Source of the DNA: Begonia masoniana
Lineage: Eukaryota > Streptophyta > Magnoliopsida > Cucurbitales > Begoniaceae
Reading direction: 5' to 3'
Assembly: GCA_022432975.1 (NCBI GenBank)
Contig: CM039509.1
Span: 26,562,510 to 26,626,509, forward strand
DNA: 64,000 nucleotides
Position 1 is the stretch's first letter, and every line of letters begins with the position of its first letter. The notes beneath the pieces are model-generated. The model did no database searches and had not been told where the DNA came from. It worked only from the letters and a program-made list of their open reading frames with translations. Below are positions 1 through 9,763 of the stretch, one piece after another. Made by a program: the position numbers and the translations under genes.

Positions 1-479
1 TACATTCTACTTATATCTTCCGATAGCTTCCACCGAAGACATCTTCCGATAGACAACAGAACAACAACCCACCATCTGCCAATAGACATCGTCTTTCAAC
101 AGAGAACAGAGCAACATTTCAACTACTCCTTGCTATACAAACACAACTCTGACTACGAAAAGTAATTTACTCACTTCACTGTAACAATTCAGAAACAATT
201 CAAAACATTACATTACTCAAGATCCAGTAAGAACCAACATTAAAACTCAACAAAATACTATTTTCAGAAAGATCTCAAAGGCGTATTCAAAACATGGAAA
301 CCACTACTATCATGAAATCTCAACACGCTTAAATTGAAACATTGTCAACTAAACCTTCACACCAACAGACATCAGTTAAACTGCCTCATCAAGATACCAA
401 AATGTGGCATGAATGTGCTTCAACAGCTTCGCCTATTCCTTAGTAAATTCAAAGAACTCTCCAGTTGTTACCGCAACAC

Positions 480-964
480 CTACATCACAAAACTCATCTA
501 TTAGCCTAATGCTAAGCAAGTAAAGCAATAATGAAATGATATGCTGAAACATAAAACCTAAACATGCAGTTTCTACTTTCTCATCTCAGTTGTACATTCG
601 TTAGGTTTACTGATCTGATCCCTCGGTTCCCTTGGGAGTGGGATCAATTCTCCCAATGTTATACATCCTCTACTCGATTAAGGGGCGGATGAATTCCCTT
701 AATAGCTATTCTGATCCCTCAGTTCCCTTGGGAGTGGGATCAGTTCTCCCAATGTTATACATCCTCTACTCGATTAAGGGGCGGATGAATTCCCTTAATA
801 GCTATTACATTTCAATCTGTACTTGCCTTTCCGTGCCACTACATATAAATTGATTTTCATATTTTTTCAAAAACATGATGTATAACACGCAGAAAATACT
901 TAAGCATGCATAAACCTACTGTTTTGTGATGTAGGCCCAAAGGCACACACAATACTTCACTTAC
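480..964 (-). other. Predicted LTR leader intron in H
   Basis: On the minus strand the donor is CCAA|GTAAGT at 964 (the usual -1 G is A here) and the acceptor is GATGTAG at 480. CTACATCACAAAAC (934 down to 921) can pair with GTTTTGTGATGTAG (493 down to 480), giving 14 Watson-Crick pairs that include the acceptor itself. A GCC-TTTG-GGC hairpin lies just upstream of the donor-side strand. Splicing is inferred, not shown. Confidence 0.5.
615..806. repeat. Two 96-bp tandem units in LTR H
   Basis: Two near-identical copies (615-710 and 711-806) both start CTGATCCCTC and end AATAGCTATT. They lie inside the predicted intron of H and resemble the paired 'CCAACTCC' blocks of the B LTR. Confidence 0.85.
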
Positions 965-1789
965 TTGGATTCTTAGGGAAATGTTTGGTTGCTAACCAGT
1001 TCGGGTTCTGCTCAAACCTAAAACCATAGACAGTGTATTAGTTAAACTTCATTCTAAACTATCCAGGAGTATAAGGAAATTAGTTTGGAAGCTCAGATCT
1101 TCGTGCATTCCCGATTCTGCACTTAACCTGAAACTACACTCATTCGCAACACTCCCAAAACACATACATTGCACTCCCTTTGTTATCTAACCGTCTAGTC
1201 ATAAGGGAAAATGAAGAAACTAACCTAAGTCGGAGAAATCGCTGGATAAATCGAAGGGAGGGCCTCCTAGAGTACTCTGCTAAGCTGAGGAGATGAGAGT
1301 CGAAAAGAATTGGAAAATAGTGGCGTCTACCATGCATTAAATCCAAAAACTATACGTTATCCATTTTAAATTTCCAATGACCCTTACGCCCTTGCCTAGT
1401 CATCCATTAACCCCACTTTTACTATTGTCATTAAAGTGTGTCATTAATTTAGAAAGAAATAAGACTTGGTTCTATAGAATCGGGTGTTACAGATTGTAAC
1501 ACCCGAGAATTGTTCCGCTAACGTGCATAGCATTAGATTGATCCTAGGGTTATGGTGTGTTGGAGTTTGGTGTTTTAACTTTGACTAAATGAAAGATTTG
1601 AAGGAAAAGTAAAGTGAAGTGAAGTGGTAGGTGTGGGTTAATTAAATTATTCTTGGGAGTTTTGATGGAGGAGTTAGACCGAGGGTGAGGTGAAGGGCAA
1701 TTTATACAAATTTAACGGAGTTTCGGAGGGGTCGAATTTATGGAAGGGCAAAAAGGTAAATGCTATTTTATTAATGTTTTAATAGGAAA

Positions 1790-1813
1790 TATTATTATTA
1801 TTATTATTATTAA
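1790..1813. repeat. (ATT)n microsatellite
   Basis: Uninterrupted ATT repeats inside LTR I. The related D LTR carries an (AAT)n run at the equivalent place (about 38397-38426) on the other strand, so the microsatellite is an ancestral part of this LTR family. Confidence 0.9.
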
Positions 1814-2720
1814 TAAAAACAACATAATGGCTTCGACAAGCCATTCTGTTGTTTGAGCGGCGACGACCCGAACGGAGACGAGGGGGAGGGCAACGTTCGG
1901 TGACCTGTTCACCGGCGTTTTCCAGCATTCTTTGGCCAGACGACGGCGGCGAGCTGATTCCAGCCATCTTCGCACACAAACCGACGGGTAAGCTCGATTT
2001 TGCCCTGTTTTAGGTTCGGTTTGAGGCCGTGAGTGACGAGCCAGATTTGGTTCCGATCACCGGCTGATTTTGGTTGCTTCTGGCGTGGGTTTGCCGACCC
2101 TTGGACTGGCTATAGTCGCCTGGCCGTGAGGAGCCCTATTTGGGCAAAATTCAGCAAGCCCAATTTGGGCGTTTCGATTTTGCTGAGTGAAGCCTCAGGA
2201 TTTTTAGTTAGGTTATGCTAATTGAGGATAAATGCTGTTGATTGGTGAAGAAACGAGTGAGAATTGATGGAACACCGAAAAAGGAAAAATTTCCGGTTTA
2301 GGGCAGATTTGGGTTTTGCTATTTTTGAAATAGCTACAGCCGTTTTTTTTTTAAATTTCCTTTTGGCAGGTAAAACTAGGTTATTAGAGGAGTACGTGGC
2401 CGTTAGAATCGTTCGATTTTGATAACTGACGCAAAAGTTACGCGCGTTTGAAGTTTCGGGTTGGTTTTTACCGAACCCAATTTAGTGGCCCGTTTAGTTA
2501 GGTTTTAGTTGGCTTAGGCTAGAAATGGTAGTTTGAGAGTAAATTGGTGAATGTAAGCTTGATTTTAATGAAGTTTGAATATTTATCGTAGGTCGAGCCG
2601 TAGGTGGATAGGGAACCGAGTATCCTCAGCGAGCTAGAATGCCAGGTAAGTAGAGGAATCTTTTCGTTGCCTTCGGGCCTACACCATAGAACGGAAGGGT
2701 TTAATGGTTGGTTGTTTTGT

Positions 2721-2793
2721 TTCGTGTTGTGTTGTGTTGTTTTTTTCGTGTTGTGTTGTGTTGTGTGGTGTGGTTGTGTTTCGTGTTGTGTTG
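2721..2793. repeat. (GTGTT)n-type microsatellite
   Basis: Degenerate GTGTT/GTTGT repeats inside LTR I. Open frames here (2604-2889) read as Cys/Val/Phe-rich low-complexity peptides and are not taken as genes. Confidence 0.85.
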
Positions 2794-2911
2794 CATACCT
2801 TTGACACATGTATCATGAGTTACAGTGCGCTAGATACGAGTGGTTGCATTGTTTGGTATTGTGAGGGTGAACATAATCAAATAGAGTAAATTGAGAAATG
2901 TATCTTTAATA

Positions 2912-3089
2912 GTGTGCCTTGTCGGGATTACGTGCTAGAGTGTAGCACCCCGGAGGGACCTCTATGAAAGATGACCGGCTAAAATATGAAATCTTGATTA
3001 GTGCGCCTTGTCGGGATTACGTGCTGGAGTGTAGCACCCCGAGGGGATCTCTATGAAGGATGATTGGCTAAAATACGTAAATGTCGTGA
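2912..3089. repeat. Two-copy 89-bp direct repeat in LTR I
   Basis: GTGYGCCTTGTCGGGATTAC begins each copy (2912 and 3001). The copies are about 90% alike and are followed by three shorter repeats carrying 'CCTAGACGGTTATGGGAT' (3095-3240). Confidence 0.75.
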
Positions 3090-3981
3090 GTATGAATTCT
3101 TAGACGGTTATAGGATTCTACGATCGACGAGGGAGATTATGTATGGCCATCCTAGACGGTTATGGGATGAGTGCTATCTTGTCTTGCTCTGATGGTTCTG
3201 AGTGTGGCCGTCCTAGATAGTTATAGGATGTGTGCCTACTCGATCCACACCGGCTTATGAAATGATTAAAGCAACAAACAACAAACGAACACAACTGAGA
3301 GTTAGAAACTACATGTGATAGGATTGAGTTGCATTGTGTGTGTGCGCATTCGTTTTCCCTACTTACTAAGCATTAGGCTTACGTTTTGTGTTCTATGGTG
3401 TAGGTGACGAAGTATATACAGGTGAGGTTGAGTGCGAGGACCAGGACTAGATATAGTCGTTGATGCACAAGGCACGCCGGTGCAAGCAGTTGTTGGGGCG
3501 CCTCGACCAGGATCTTCGGAGGTGTGTTTGGTTCGGTACTTTGGGATTTTGTATAGTTTTCTATCTATTCTGGATGTTTGAAGGGTTTGACTATTTTGTT
3601 GGTTCGATTTTGTAAATGTGGTGGTGAATTGTTTTGAAATCTCTTTGAACGTGCTTTATGAACATTTGGGTTTTCTTGGATTTTAGTTATTTTGTAGGTT
3701 TGAAGTATTGATCGTTCGGTTGGGTTTGATTTGGTAAGTGTGAATTGAGAACTGGTTTAGGATTTCTCTGAACGTGTTTATACATGTTTGATTTTTTTTT
3801 TAGGATTTGGTTTTAGTAATTTCAGTCGTTACGCTGTCCCTTTTTTTTTATAACAAGCAACATCGGGTTCATTTGTTTTCACGTTTTTACTAATATTTTT
3901 AGAGTCGAGATTTTAACAAAAATTATTTTAAATTATGTTTTAAACGCGGGATTGGTTAGCAAAGTAGCGCTCTGCCTTTTT

Positions 3982-4205
3982 TGTAACGACCCACCAGGCT
4001 CCCTCGATGGGCCGTGCAGTCCGGCTCACTAGCCAACCGACATTGCCACGTGGTTTCCCTTAGGCCGTCCTACATGTACTCACGATCTTCCCCCACCACC
4101 TGGTAAATGGGGGTTTTTGCCTTCCCTGGGATTAGAACCCTGGCCCCAAGTCTACATAATCAAGGGTTCACCATCCCAGGTATCACTTGAGCTAGCTAGC
4201 TTGAC
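3982..4205 (-). mobile_element. tRNA-derived SINE-like segment
   Basis: On the minus strand TAGCTCAAGTGATACC (4194-4179) resembles a pol III A box and GGGTTCTAATCCC (4140-4128) a B box, about 40 nt apart as in tRNA-derived promoters. The segment continues to TTACAAAAAAGG at its low end, which could be a short A tail. It could instead be an LTR part with chance tRNA similarity. Confidence 0.45.
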
Positions 4206-4208
4206 CAG

Positions 4209-4470
4209 CTAACTTAATAATTCTGGATACTTAGCCATCATAGTTTGTTGCCACTCCCAGGTAGCTTCCTCTATGTAGTGGTTCCGCCATAAAACCTTGA
4301 CCAGCAAAATTTCTTTGTTTCTCAACACCTTAATAGAGGATTCTAGAATTTGAACTGGCTTTTCAACGTAGGTTAGCGTCGGTTGTACATCAATTTCCCG
4401 TGCTTCTACGACATGCGATGAGTCATGCACGCATTTCCTAAGCATCGATACGTGGAAGAAGACCCTCCTC
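4209..4470 (-). pseudogene. Ty3/gypsy pol 3'-end fragment
   Basis: The minus-strand frame begins near VSMLRKC, passes through a QPTLTY..KPVQILE stretch, and ends with KVLWRNHYIEEATWEW..YPELLS and a stop at 4209. This is the integrase C-terminus and chromodomain-like tail of Tekay/Del elements. It parallels 57421-57702 in Q and the region ending at 18061 in A. Everything upstream (RT, RNase H, integrase core) is absent, and upstream of the fragment the open frame runs antisense through the 5S-like segment. It is a relic. Confidence 0.85.
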
Positions 4471-4487
4471 AGATCGCCAGACGCGTT

Positions 4488-4592
4488 TTGGAGCATAATT
4501 GACAACAGATCCCATAAGAACTCTGAAGTTAAAAGTGCTTCGGCGAGAGTAGTACCAGGTTGGGTGACCGACTGGGGAGTCCTCGCCAAACA
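4488..4592 (+). pseudogene. 5S rRNA-derived sequence
   Basis: GATCCCATAAGAACTCTGAA, GAAGTTAAAAGTGCTTCGGC, GGCGAGAGTAGTACCAGG and TGGGTGACCGACTGGGGAGT occur in the order and spacing of the 3' two thirds of plant 5S rRNA, covering the internal control region (box A, intermediate element, box C). Several substitutions and the lost 5' end argue against a working rRNA gene. A Cassandra-type LTR origin is the best explanation. Confidence 0.75.
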
Positions 4593-4948
4593 AAGCCGTG
4601 AGGGGAGGATATTGGGCTACGGCCCAATCCCCAGAGCGGACAATATCTTGCTGGGAAAAGGAGTCGTTACATTTTCTTTATAAAAACGGACATGATAATC
4701 CTACTTTTACCTCTAACCAAGATTTTTATCTATGCAACAACCATCCATTACTTTCATAATCATAAACATACTTGACATCATTCAAAATACATTCAAGTTT
4801 TCCTATATAATCCATACACCTAATAATATGCTCAAAATGTCTATACTTAGTTAAAACACCTGTACCTACCCACGGGTCAAAATCGCTCAGATAGCACAGT
4901 GCACTCCCACGGGCATCCTTCTTCAATCCGTAAGTTCATCTTGTTGGG

Positions 4949-6524
4949 TGTTAGTGATTTTTTACACCCTAATGCAAGTGCACGTGTCGCTAACGAAGTA
5001 ATAAAGTAAGTAAAAGTCGATCCCACGAGGATATGCTTAATCAAATTAATTTGCTATAAAATTCTATAAAAATAAAAGTGAGAATATTGAAAATAGATGA
5101 AAGTATTGAAATTAAATAAATTGTACGGAATGATGAACTAAAATTACTTAAAATTAAATAAGACTAAAAATGGAAATGATTTAAAAAGATAATTATGGGA
5201 AAAACTTTGGTTAGAGTTGATTTCCTCTTTACATGCAATTATTACTGATACTTCAGCCTTAGTCACAGCACAGCAAGAATTCATAATATTTCTAGGGTTC
5301 CGTTGAATTGCCTAGGTAAATTCATTTCAGAATTTTCTTTTTGAATTTGAAAAGACAAAAACTTAATCCGAATTTTCGTGTAAACCTATTCTTAAAGCCA
5401 AATAAATTAATGTTACTATTTTGTAACAATTTTAATTTATTCAATTACTCATGCATCTTCAATTTCTATTTACCTATCGATACAATAGAAATATGTGAAA
5501 ACAAATTTGCCTGTCGACACAATTCGTATTATGCAATAAAAATCATGAGTAATCGTGCAATGAAAAATGCGTAACATTCATAGATTAAAATGAAAACATG
5601 TAAAGAGTACTCTCTTGCCTAACCAAGATAAAAAAGTTTAGCTTAGAAACATAATAATAAAAAAAAACTATAAAATAAAAAGTAGAAGAGAAGAAGAGGA
5701 AGAATGTCGTAGTCTTTCTGCCGCAGACCAGCGCTCCTAAAATAATAAAAATCCTCCCCTTTATAATTGCTTCTTCTCCTCGTTCTACGTGTCATATATT
5801 TTTTTTTCTCTCTCCAATCTATTCCTTTCTTTTTCTCCTTCTAATCCGCTGATTCCCTTTATCAACGGCTTATAATTATGATAAAATCTTCTTGATTTGC
5901 TCTCTTTTGTCGTCCACTCTTCTAAGTCGTCCGTTGCTTTGTCTATGTTGCTATGTCATCCGATTGTTTGTGTGAAAGCTTTGTCTTCCTTTCTCTGTCA
6001 TCCGATTGTTTTGTCATCGTTCTCTGTCATCCAATTGTTTGTCATCCGATTCTATGTCATCCTTTCTCTGTCATCCGATTCTCTTTTTCCTTTCTCTGTC
6101 ATCCGATTCTCTGTCATCCAATTTTGTCTACCGATTTTATCTACCGTTTATATGATCCAATTGGCCTCCTTTCTCTCCATTATCTCCCTTCAAATATGGA
6201 TCCATTGATTTGTGGCTTCTCTTTTTGGTGAAAATATTCCCCTTCTTTTATGTTTTCTCTCACCTTAATCTTCACCCTTTTAATTTGATCTTCCCGCTAA
6301 TAATTCTGCATTCACATAAGAAAATATAAAATTTGAATTAATGATAAAAACCTGCTTTTTTTTTAGAATCTATGTTAAATACATTAAATTGAGTCAATGT
6401 TCTGATGTTGCGGCATCCTGTAGTAATTATAGCAAATTCCATAATTTTCTCCTTACATTCACTACAATCATACAAGTATATCAATTAAAAGTGGTATAAA
6501 ATAGCTCTAATTTAAGAGTTATCA
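4949..6524 (-). repeat. 3' LTR of element G
   Basis: A 1576-bp copy matching 11778-13354. On the plus strand it carries T/C-rich repeats of TCTCTGTCATCCGATTGTTT type at 5940-6150. The open frames in this T-rich tract are repeat-derived and not genes. Confidence 0.88.
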
Positions 6525-6526
6525 AA

Positions 6527-6540
6527 TACCCCCAAACTTA
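6527..6540 (-). other. Polypurine tract of element G
   Basis: Minus-strand TAAGTTTGGGGGTA sits two to three bases from the 3' LTR start, as in Athila elements. A similar CCCCCAAACTTA run at 7184-7195 and a CCCCTAAACTTA at 7774-7785 may be older or secondary copies. Confidence 0.8.
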
Positions 6541-6545
6541 AACCA

Positions 6546-8153
6546 TTACTCGTCCTCGAGTGATGCAAAATAAAATCACCATAAAATAAATTTCAAGCCA
6601 CCATTTATAGATTCCATGCAATTATCAAAGTGTTCTAACTTGTAAATTCTTGAAAAATTCCACTATCACAATTAAGATCCATCCACAAAGAATTATTTCC
6701 CATGAGCTAAATTGTTTAAGTGTGTGTGTGCTCAAACTCCTCTTAAATTGCTAAGTTCAACCATCAACACTAAACATCACAATACATATCATAGGATGTC
6801 ATCTCTTTAATGGCCTTCCTAAATCTATTAGCTATCAAAGGTTTTTCTTCTTTCTTTTATTTTTTAAATAAATGAGGGGGATACATAATAATAATTTTTT
6901 TTATTTATTTTTTTAATATTGACTTTATCTATAAGTCACACTACCTTTTTACGCGATTGACAACATTGGTGATGAAGTCCTCCAGTTACTCAGTAGTGTC
7001 ACCTCAAGATATATACTCATATCAAATAGAGGAGTATGGCCAATAAATATGCAACGGAGTTCCTCCAAAAGTTTCTCTAATTTATTTCTACCCATCAAGT
7101 ATCTAAAAGGCTCACTCGAAATTGAAAGTAGATTAGGAAATTGCATTTATTTCTTATTTATTTATTTATTTTTTTTACTATCACCCCCAAACTTATTATT
7201 TATTATATATTTTTTTAGAAGAAGTTTTTCATTGCTAATTTCTTTAATCAAACACTAAATAATTGACACCTAGATATAATCGTAATGTCTAGAAGGGATA
7301 TTCCTAAACAACTAAAAGAAGTTTGTGTGCTAGGAAAAATTTAGCTAAAGGGAATAATTCTTACTTAACTTTTCAAACTATGCAATAGAGGTATTTTTCA
7401 TTAAACTTGCTCAAATTGAGGAACATTTAGAAATTTTATTACTCTTTTTTTATATATTTAATAAGCAACCAAGATAAACAACAGAAACAAGACATAGGGT
7501 CGATTCCTCAACCCCTTTTTACGATACCTTCGACCGAAGTGATTCACTAATCGGTTGGTGTCTTCGATCGAATTTCTCACTAATACCATCGACCGAATGA
7601 TTCACTAATCGGTCGATGTCTTCGACCGAATATAAGCAACAAAAACAAGACAGAAACTTTAAATAAGGAATAGAAATCAACAGCAGAAAATGATTTTATC
7701 CAACCAATAATGAAAACTAGCATCAGAACAAAACAAGCATCAGAACACGCCTATCCCATTTACCTTCTTCTACCCCTAAACTTAAAGATGACAGTGTCCC
7801 CACTGTCGAACAAAATAGAATTAAAAATTTAAACAAAATAAAGCAAAACTAGGGGGTAAGTACTTCCCTGGAGTTTCATTCTTCGTTCCATTAGATGCAG
7901 GATTTCACGTTGCTGTGCCATTTTAGTTTTTGCAGAAGCAGTAAGCCTTCCATGGTTTGTCCAGTCCTGAGAGATTTTTTTTTATTGCTACAGCAAACAT
8001 TCCAGCATCAACATTATTTTTAGCAAAATCTAAAAAGTAAATAAATAAATAAATAAATAAATAAACAAAAATTAACACAAAAGGATATCAAAAATTGGGT
8101 TGCCTCCCAATAAGCGCTTGATTTTTAAGTTTTTAGCCTGACTTTTCCATACT
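6546..8153 (-). other. Non-coding interior of element G
   Basis: AT-rich sequence with no supported gene. It holds a short repeat cluster at 7508-7633, an (AAAT)n run at 8037-8064, and next to the protease remnant the GGGTTGCCTCCCAATAAGCG motif (8096-8116) that in Athila elements follows the coding region. Reverse transcriptase, RNase H and integrase, expected between the protease and this motif, are missing, which marks an internal deletion. Confidence 0.7.
7508..7633. repeat. TTCGACCGAA-type repeats in element G
   Basis: Four imperfect units built on CATCGACCGAA...GATTCACTAATCGG, partly self-complementary. They are confined to the non-coding interior of G. Confidence 0.7.
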
Positions 8154-8959
8154 TCACGTTTCTATGCTTTGTGGTTGATATGCTATGGTCACTTTATGTT
8201 TGAGGTGAGAGGGCAGGTGCTTACGCTCCAATGTTGGTGTGTCTTCAACAGATGGCTTGAAAACTTCTGGGTTATCTTTCGTTCGAACTAATGCCTTAAA
8301 CTGTTTCTTGTGGCTCCTTGAAAATTGTTTCGTGTCTTCCATTTTCATCTCTTCAGATATATTAAAGCAATCTTCTTCATCGTACGGGCACTTCATAGCT
8401 TTCAAAATATTGAAGGTGATCTGTTGATCATTCACCCTCATAGTGAGCTCACATCTCTAGACATCAATCAATGCTCTTCCTGTAGCCAGAAAAGGTCATC
8501 CTAAAATAATGGGTACTTCATGGTATGCTTCGTAATCCAAAATAATGAAGTCGACTGGGAAAATAAACTTGTCTACCTTCACGAGCATGTCTTCTATCTT
8601 CCATTGAGGATGAGTAAGTGAGCGATTAGCAAGTTGTAAAGTTACAGTGGTGGGTCTAACTTCTCCAATTCCCAACTTCTTAAAAATCGACATGGGCATT
8701 AGGTTAATACTTGCTCCTAGGTCGTATAGAGCTTTCCCAAAATAGTTATTGTCGATCAGCATGGGATGGTAAAACTACCAGGATCTTCTAATTTTGGTGG
8801 AATCTTGTTCTGTAGGATGTAGCTTGTCTCTTCTATCATGGCCACCAGTTCATATTCTCCAATTTTTCTCTTTTTGGACAGAACATCCTTTATGATAGTT
8901 GGGCATTTGTTCAAGTTCTTCCACCAAGGGCACATTGATATGTAGCTACTTAATAACAT
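8154..8959 (-). pseudogene. Athila-type protease region (frameshifted)
   Basis: The first half reads KCPTIIKDVLSKK..., EETSYILQNK and KLEDPGSFTIPC, the conserved pre-protease block, and stops at 8756. A second frame (8496-8762) carries the retropepsin core YDLGASINLMP, with catalytic D in D-L-G-A, followed by the flap region and EVPIILG. A third (8154-8441) continues MRVNDQQITFNILKAMKCP. In intact relatives these are one frame, so at least two breaks separate them. No reverse transcriptase follows. It acts, if at all, only as a relic of Gag maturation. Confidence 0.85.
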
Positions 8960-9218
8960 AAAGGAACCTTTTAAATTGTTTGTCCTGGTTGTGCTTCTGT
9001 AATCGTTGAGGAAATAGAGGAGGTGGCTTCTGTATTCTTAACTCATCATGTTGATGCTGTGGTGATGCTGCAGCGTTAGTCGATGGATTTCCTTTTTCAG
9101 TTTATTCTCATTCTTCTTGTTCACCCACCTTGTTTTGATTTCTCGAATTTTCTATTTTATGTTACTTTTCTAGAATCTCTAGTTCCCTTCCATTTCTCTA
9201 AATTATTGCCTTGCGATG

Positions 9219-9763
9219 CTATTTTCCAAGCCTTTGTGGCACTCTTGTATCACTCGGTAATTGCCCTACGTTCCTTGTGCTTAAAGATTGAGCCAATTGT
9301 CCCATTTGTGTCTCCATATTCTTCAGCGATGCGGCCAAGTTCTGTAAGATCACGTCTATCTTAGCAGCATATTCTCTGGCGAAGCTATCCAATTGCTCTT
9401 GATGCATTGAATTATGCATTGGCTGTGAAAAACTTTGCTTGTAATTTTCTACAGGTCTGTTTGATGTTGGAGCATTCTGCTGTTGTTGGGAATTCCACTG
9501 AAAATTTGGCTGTTGTTTCCAGTTAGAATTATACGATTGAGAGTAGGGATTGTCATTCCTATTGTATCCAACATAATTTTCAGATTCTGGATTAGTGGGA
9601 CATGAATTTTCATCGTGGTTCTTTCCACAAAACATGCATGAAACTTCTCTTGCTGACGGCTTAAGTGGTCTGTTCATCTCCTTGATAGAATTTTCCAGCG
9701 TAGAAATCTTTGCATTCAAGGCCGACACCTCATCCTGATCGTAAAATCCAGGTGCCCGCCTCG
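9219..9763 (-). pseudogene. Athila-type Gag, C-terminal part
   Basis: The frame runs DQDEVSALNAKISTLENSIK, then a zinc knuckle C-M-F-C-GKNH-DENS-C, a Q/N/S-rich stretch and a terminal helix-like segment ending QRLGK. The knuckle binds genomic RNA in nucleocapsid proteins. The frame is cut from its N-terminal part by insert R, which begins at 9764; reading across the two sides of R restores the same frame. Confidence 0.85.

Larger units (their letters stand above)
1..1491 (-). mobile_element. LTR fragment H (B-like Ty3 family)
   Basis: The segment ends in CGGGTGTTACA at 1491, which on the minus strand is the TGTAACACCCG start of an LTR. It shares with the B LTR (21414-23643) the motifs around the leader-intron sites, the short blocks of the 'preceding ATCC..AACTCCCAA' type, and TCTTCCGATAG-type repeats near its low end. 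The other LTR end and any internal region lie outside the window, so it may be a solo LTR or the 3' LTR of an element running off the edge. No coding sequence is supported here; the short open frames are low-quality. Confidence 0.75.
2646..3403 (+). other. Predicted LTR leader intron in I
   Basis: Donor GCCAG|GTAAGT at 2646 and acceptor GGTGTAG|GTGACG ending at 3403, giving 758 bp. CTACACCATAGAAC (2679-2692) pairs perfectly with GTTCTATGGTGTAG (3390-3403). The GCC-TTCG-GGC hairpin at 2669-2678 precedes the donor-side strand. ACTTACTAAG at 3361 is a plausible branch-point region about 40 nt upstream of the acceptor. Splicing is inferred. Confidence 0.55.
1495..3981 (+). mobile_element. LTR I (D-type Ty3 family), 3' end lost
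   Basis: Starts TGTAACACCCGAG at 1495, three bases after the start of H, in a head-to-head arrangement. It matches the D LTR read in the opposite sense: a GC-rich block at 1860-1975 that parallels 38210-38370, and a tail 'GGGATTGGTTAGCAAAGTAGCGC' region at 3950-3972 that parallels 14187-14240. It stops about 25 bases short of the expected LTR end, where the 3982-4671 composite begins. No gene is supported in this 2.5 kb; open frames at 1763-1979 and 2033-2221 are GC-rich LTR sequence. Confidence 0.75.
3982..4671. mobile_element. Composite unit bounded by TGTAACGAC...GTCGTTACA
   Basis: A 690-bp unit with 9-bp terminal inverted repeats of LTR type (TG...CA). It is flanked by TTTTT on the left and TTTTC on the right, a possible 5-bp duplication with one mismatch. 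Its contents in order are a tRNA-SINE-like segment (minus), the last ~85 codons of a Ty3 pol (minus), and a 5S-rRNA-like segment (plus) followed by a CGGACAATATCTTGCTGGG tail. 5S sequence inside an LTR is the hallmark of Cassandra TRIMs, so this may be a Cassandra-like LTR that acquired other pieces. The boundaries are inferred. Confidence 0.5.

Noticed and set aside
4488..4592. A functional 5S rRNA gene
   Set aside because: The 5' third is not recognisable, several bases of the internal control region differ, and it sits inside a chimeric repeat without a 5S tandem array.
3982..4671. A DNA transposon with 9-bp terminal inverted repeats
   Set aside because: TGTAACGAC/GTCGTTACA is the usual LTR end of families here, the flanks suggest a 5-bp duplication, and no transposase or longer inverted repeat is present.
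5897..6231. Open frames rich in Ser/Phe/Leu (also 12677-13156)
   Set aside because: They are T/C-rich repeats of the G LTR, present in both LTR copies, with no domain.
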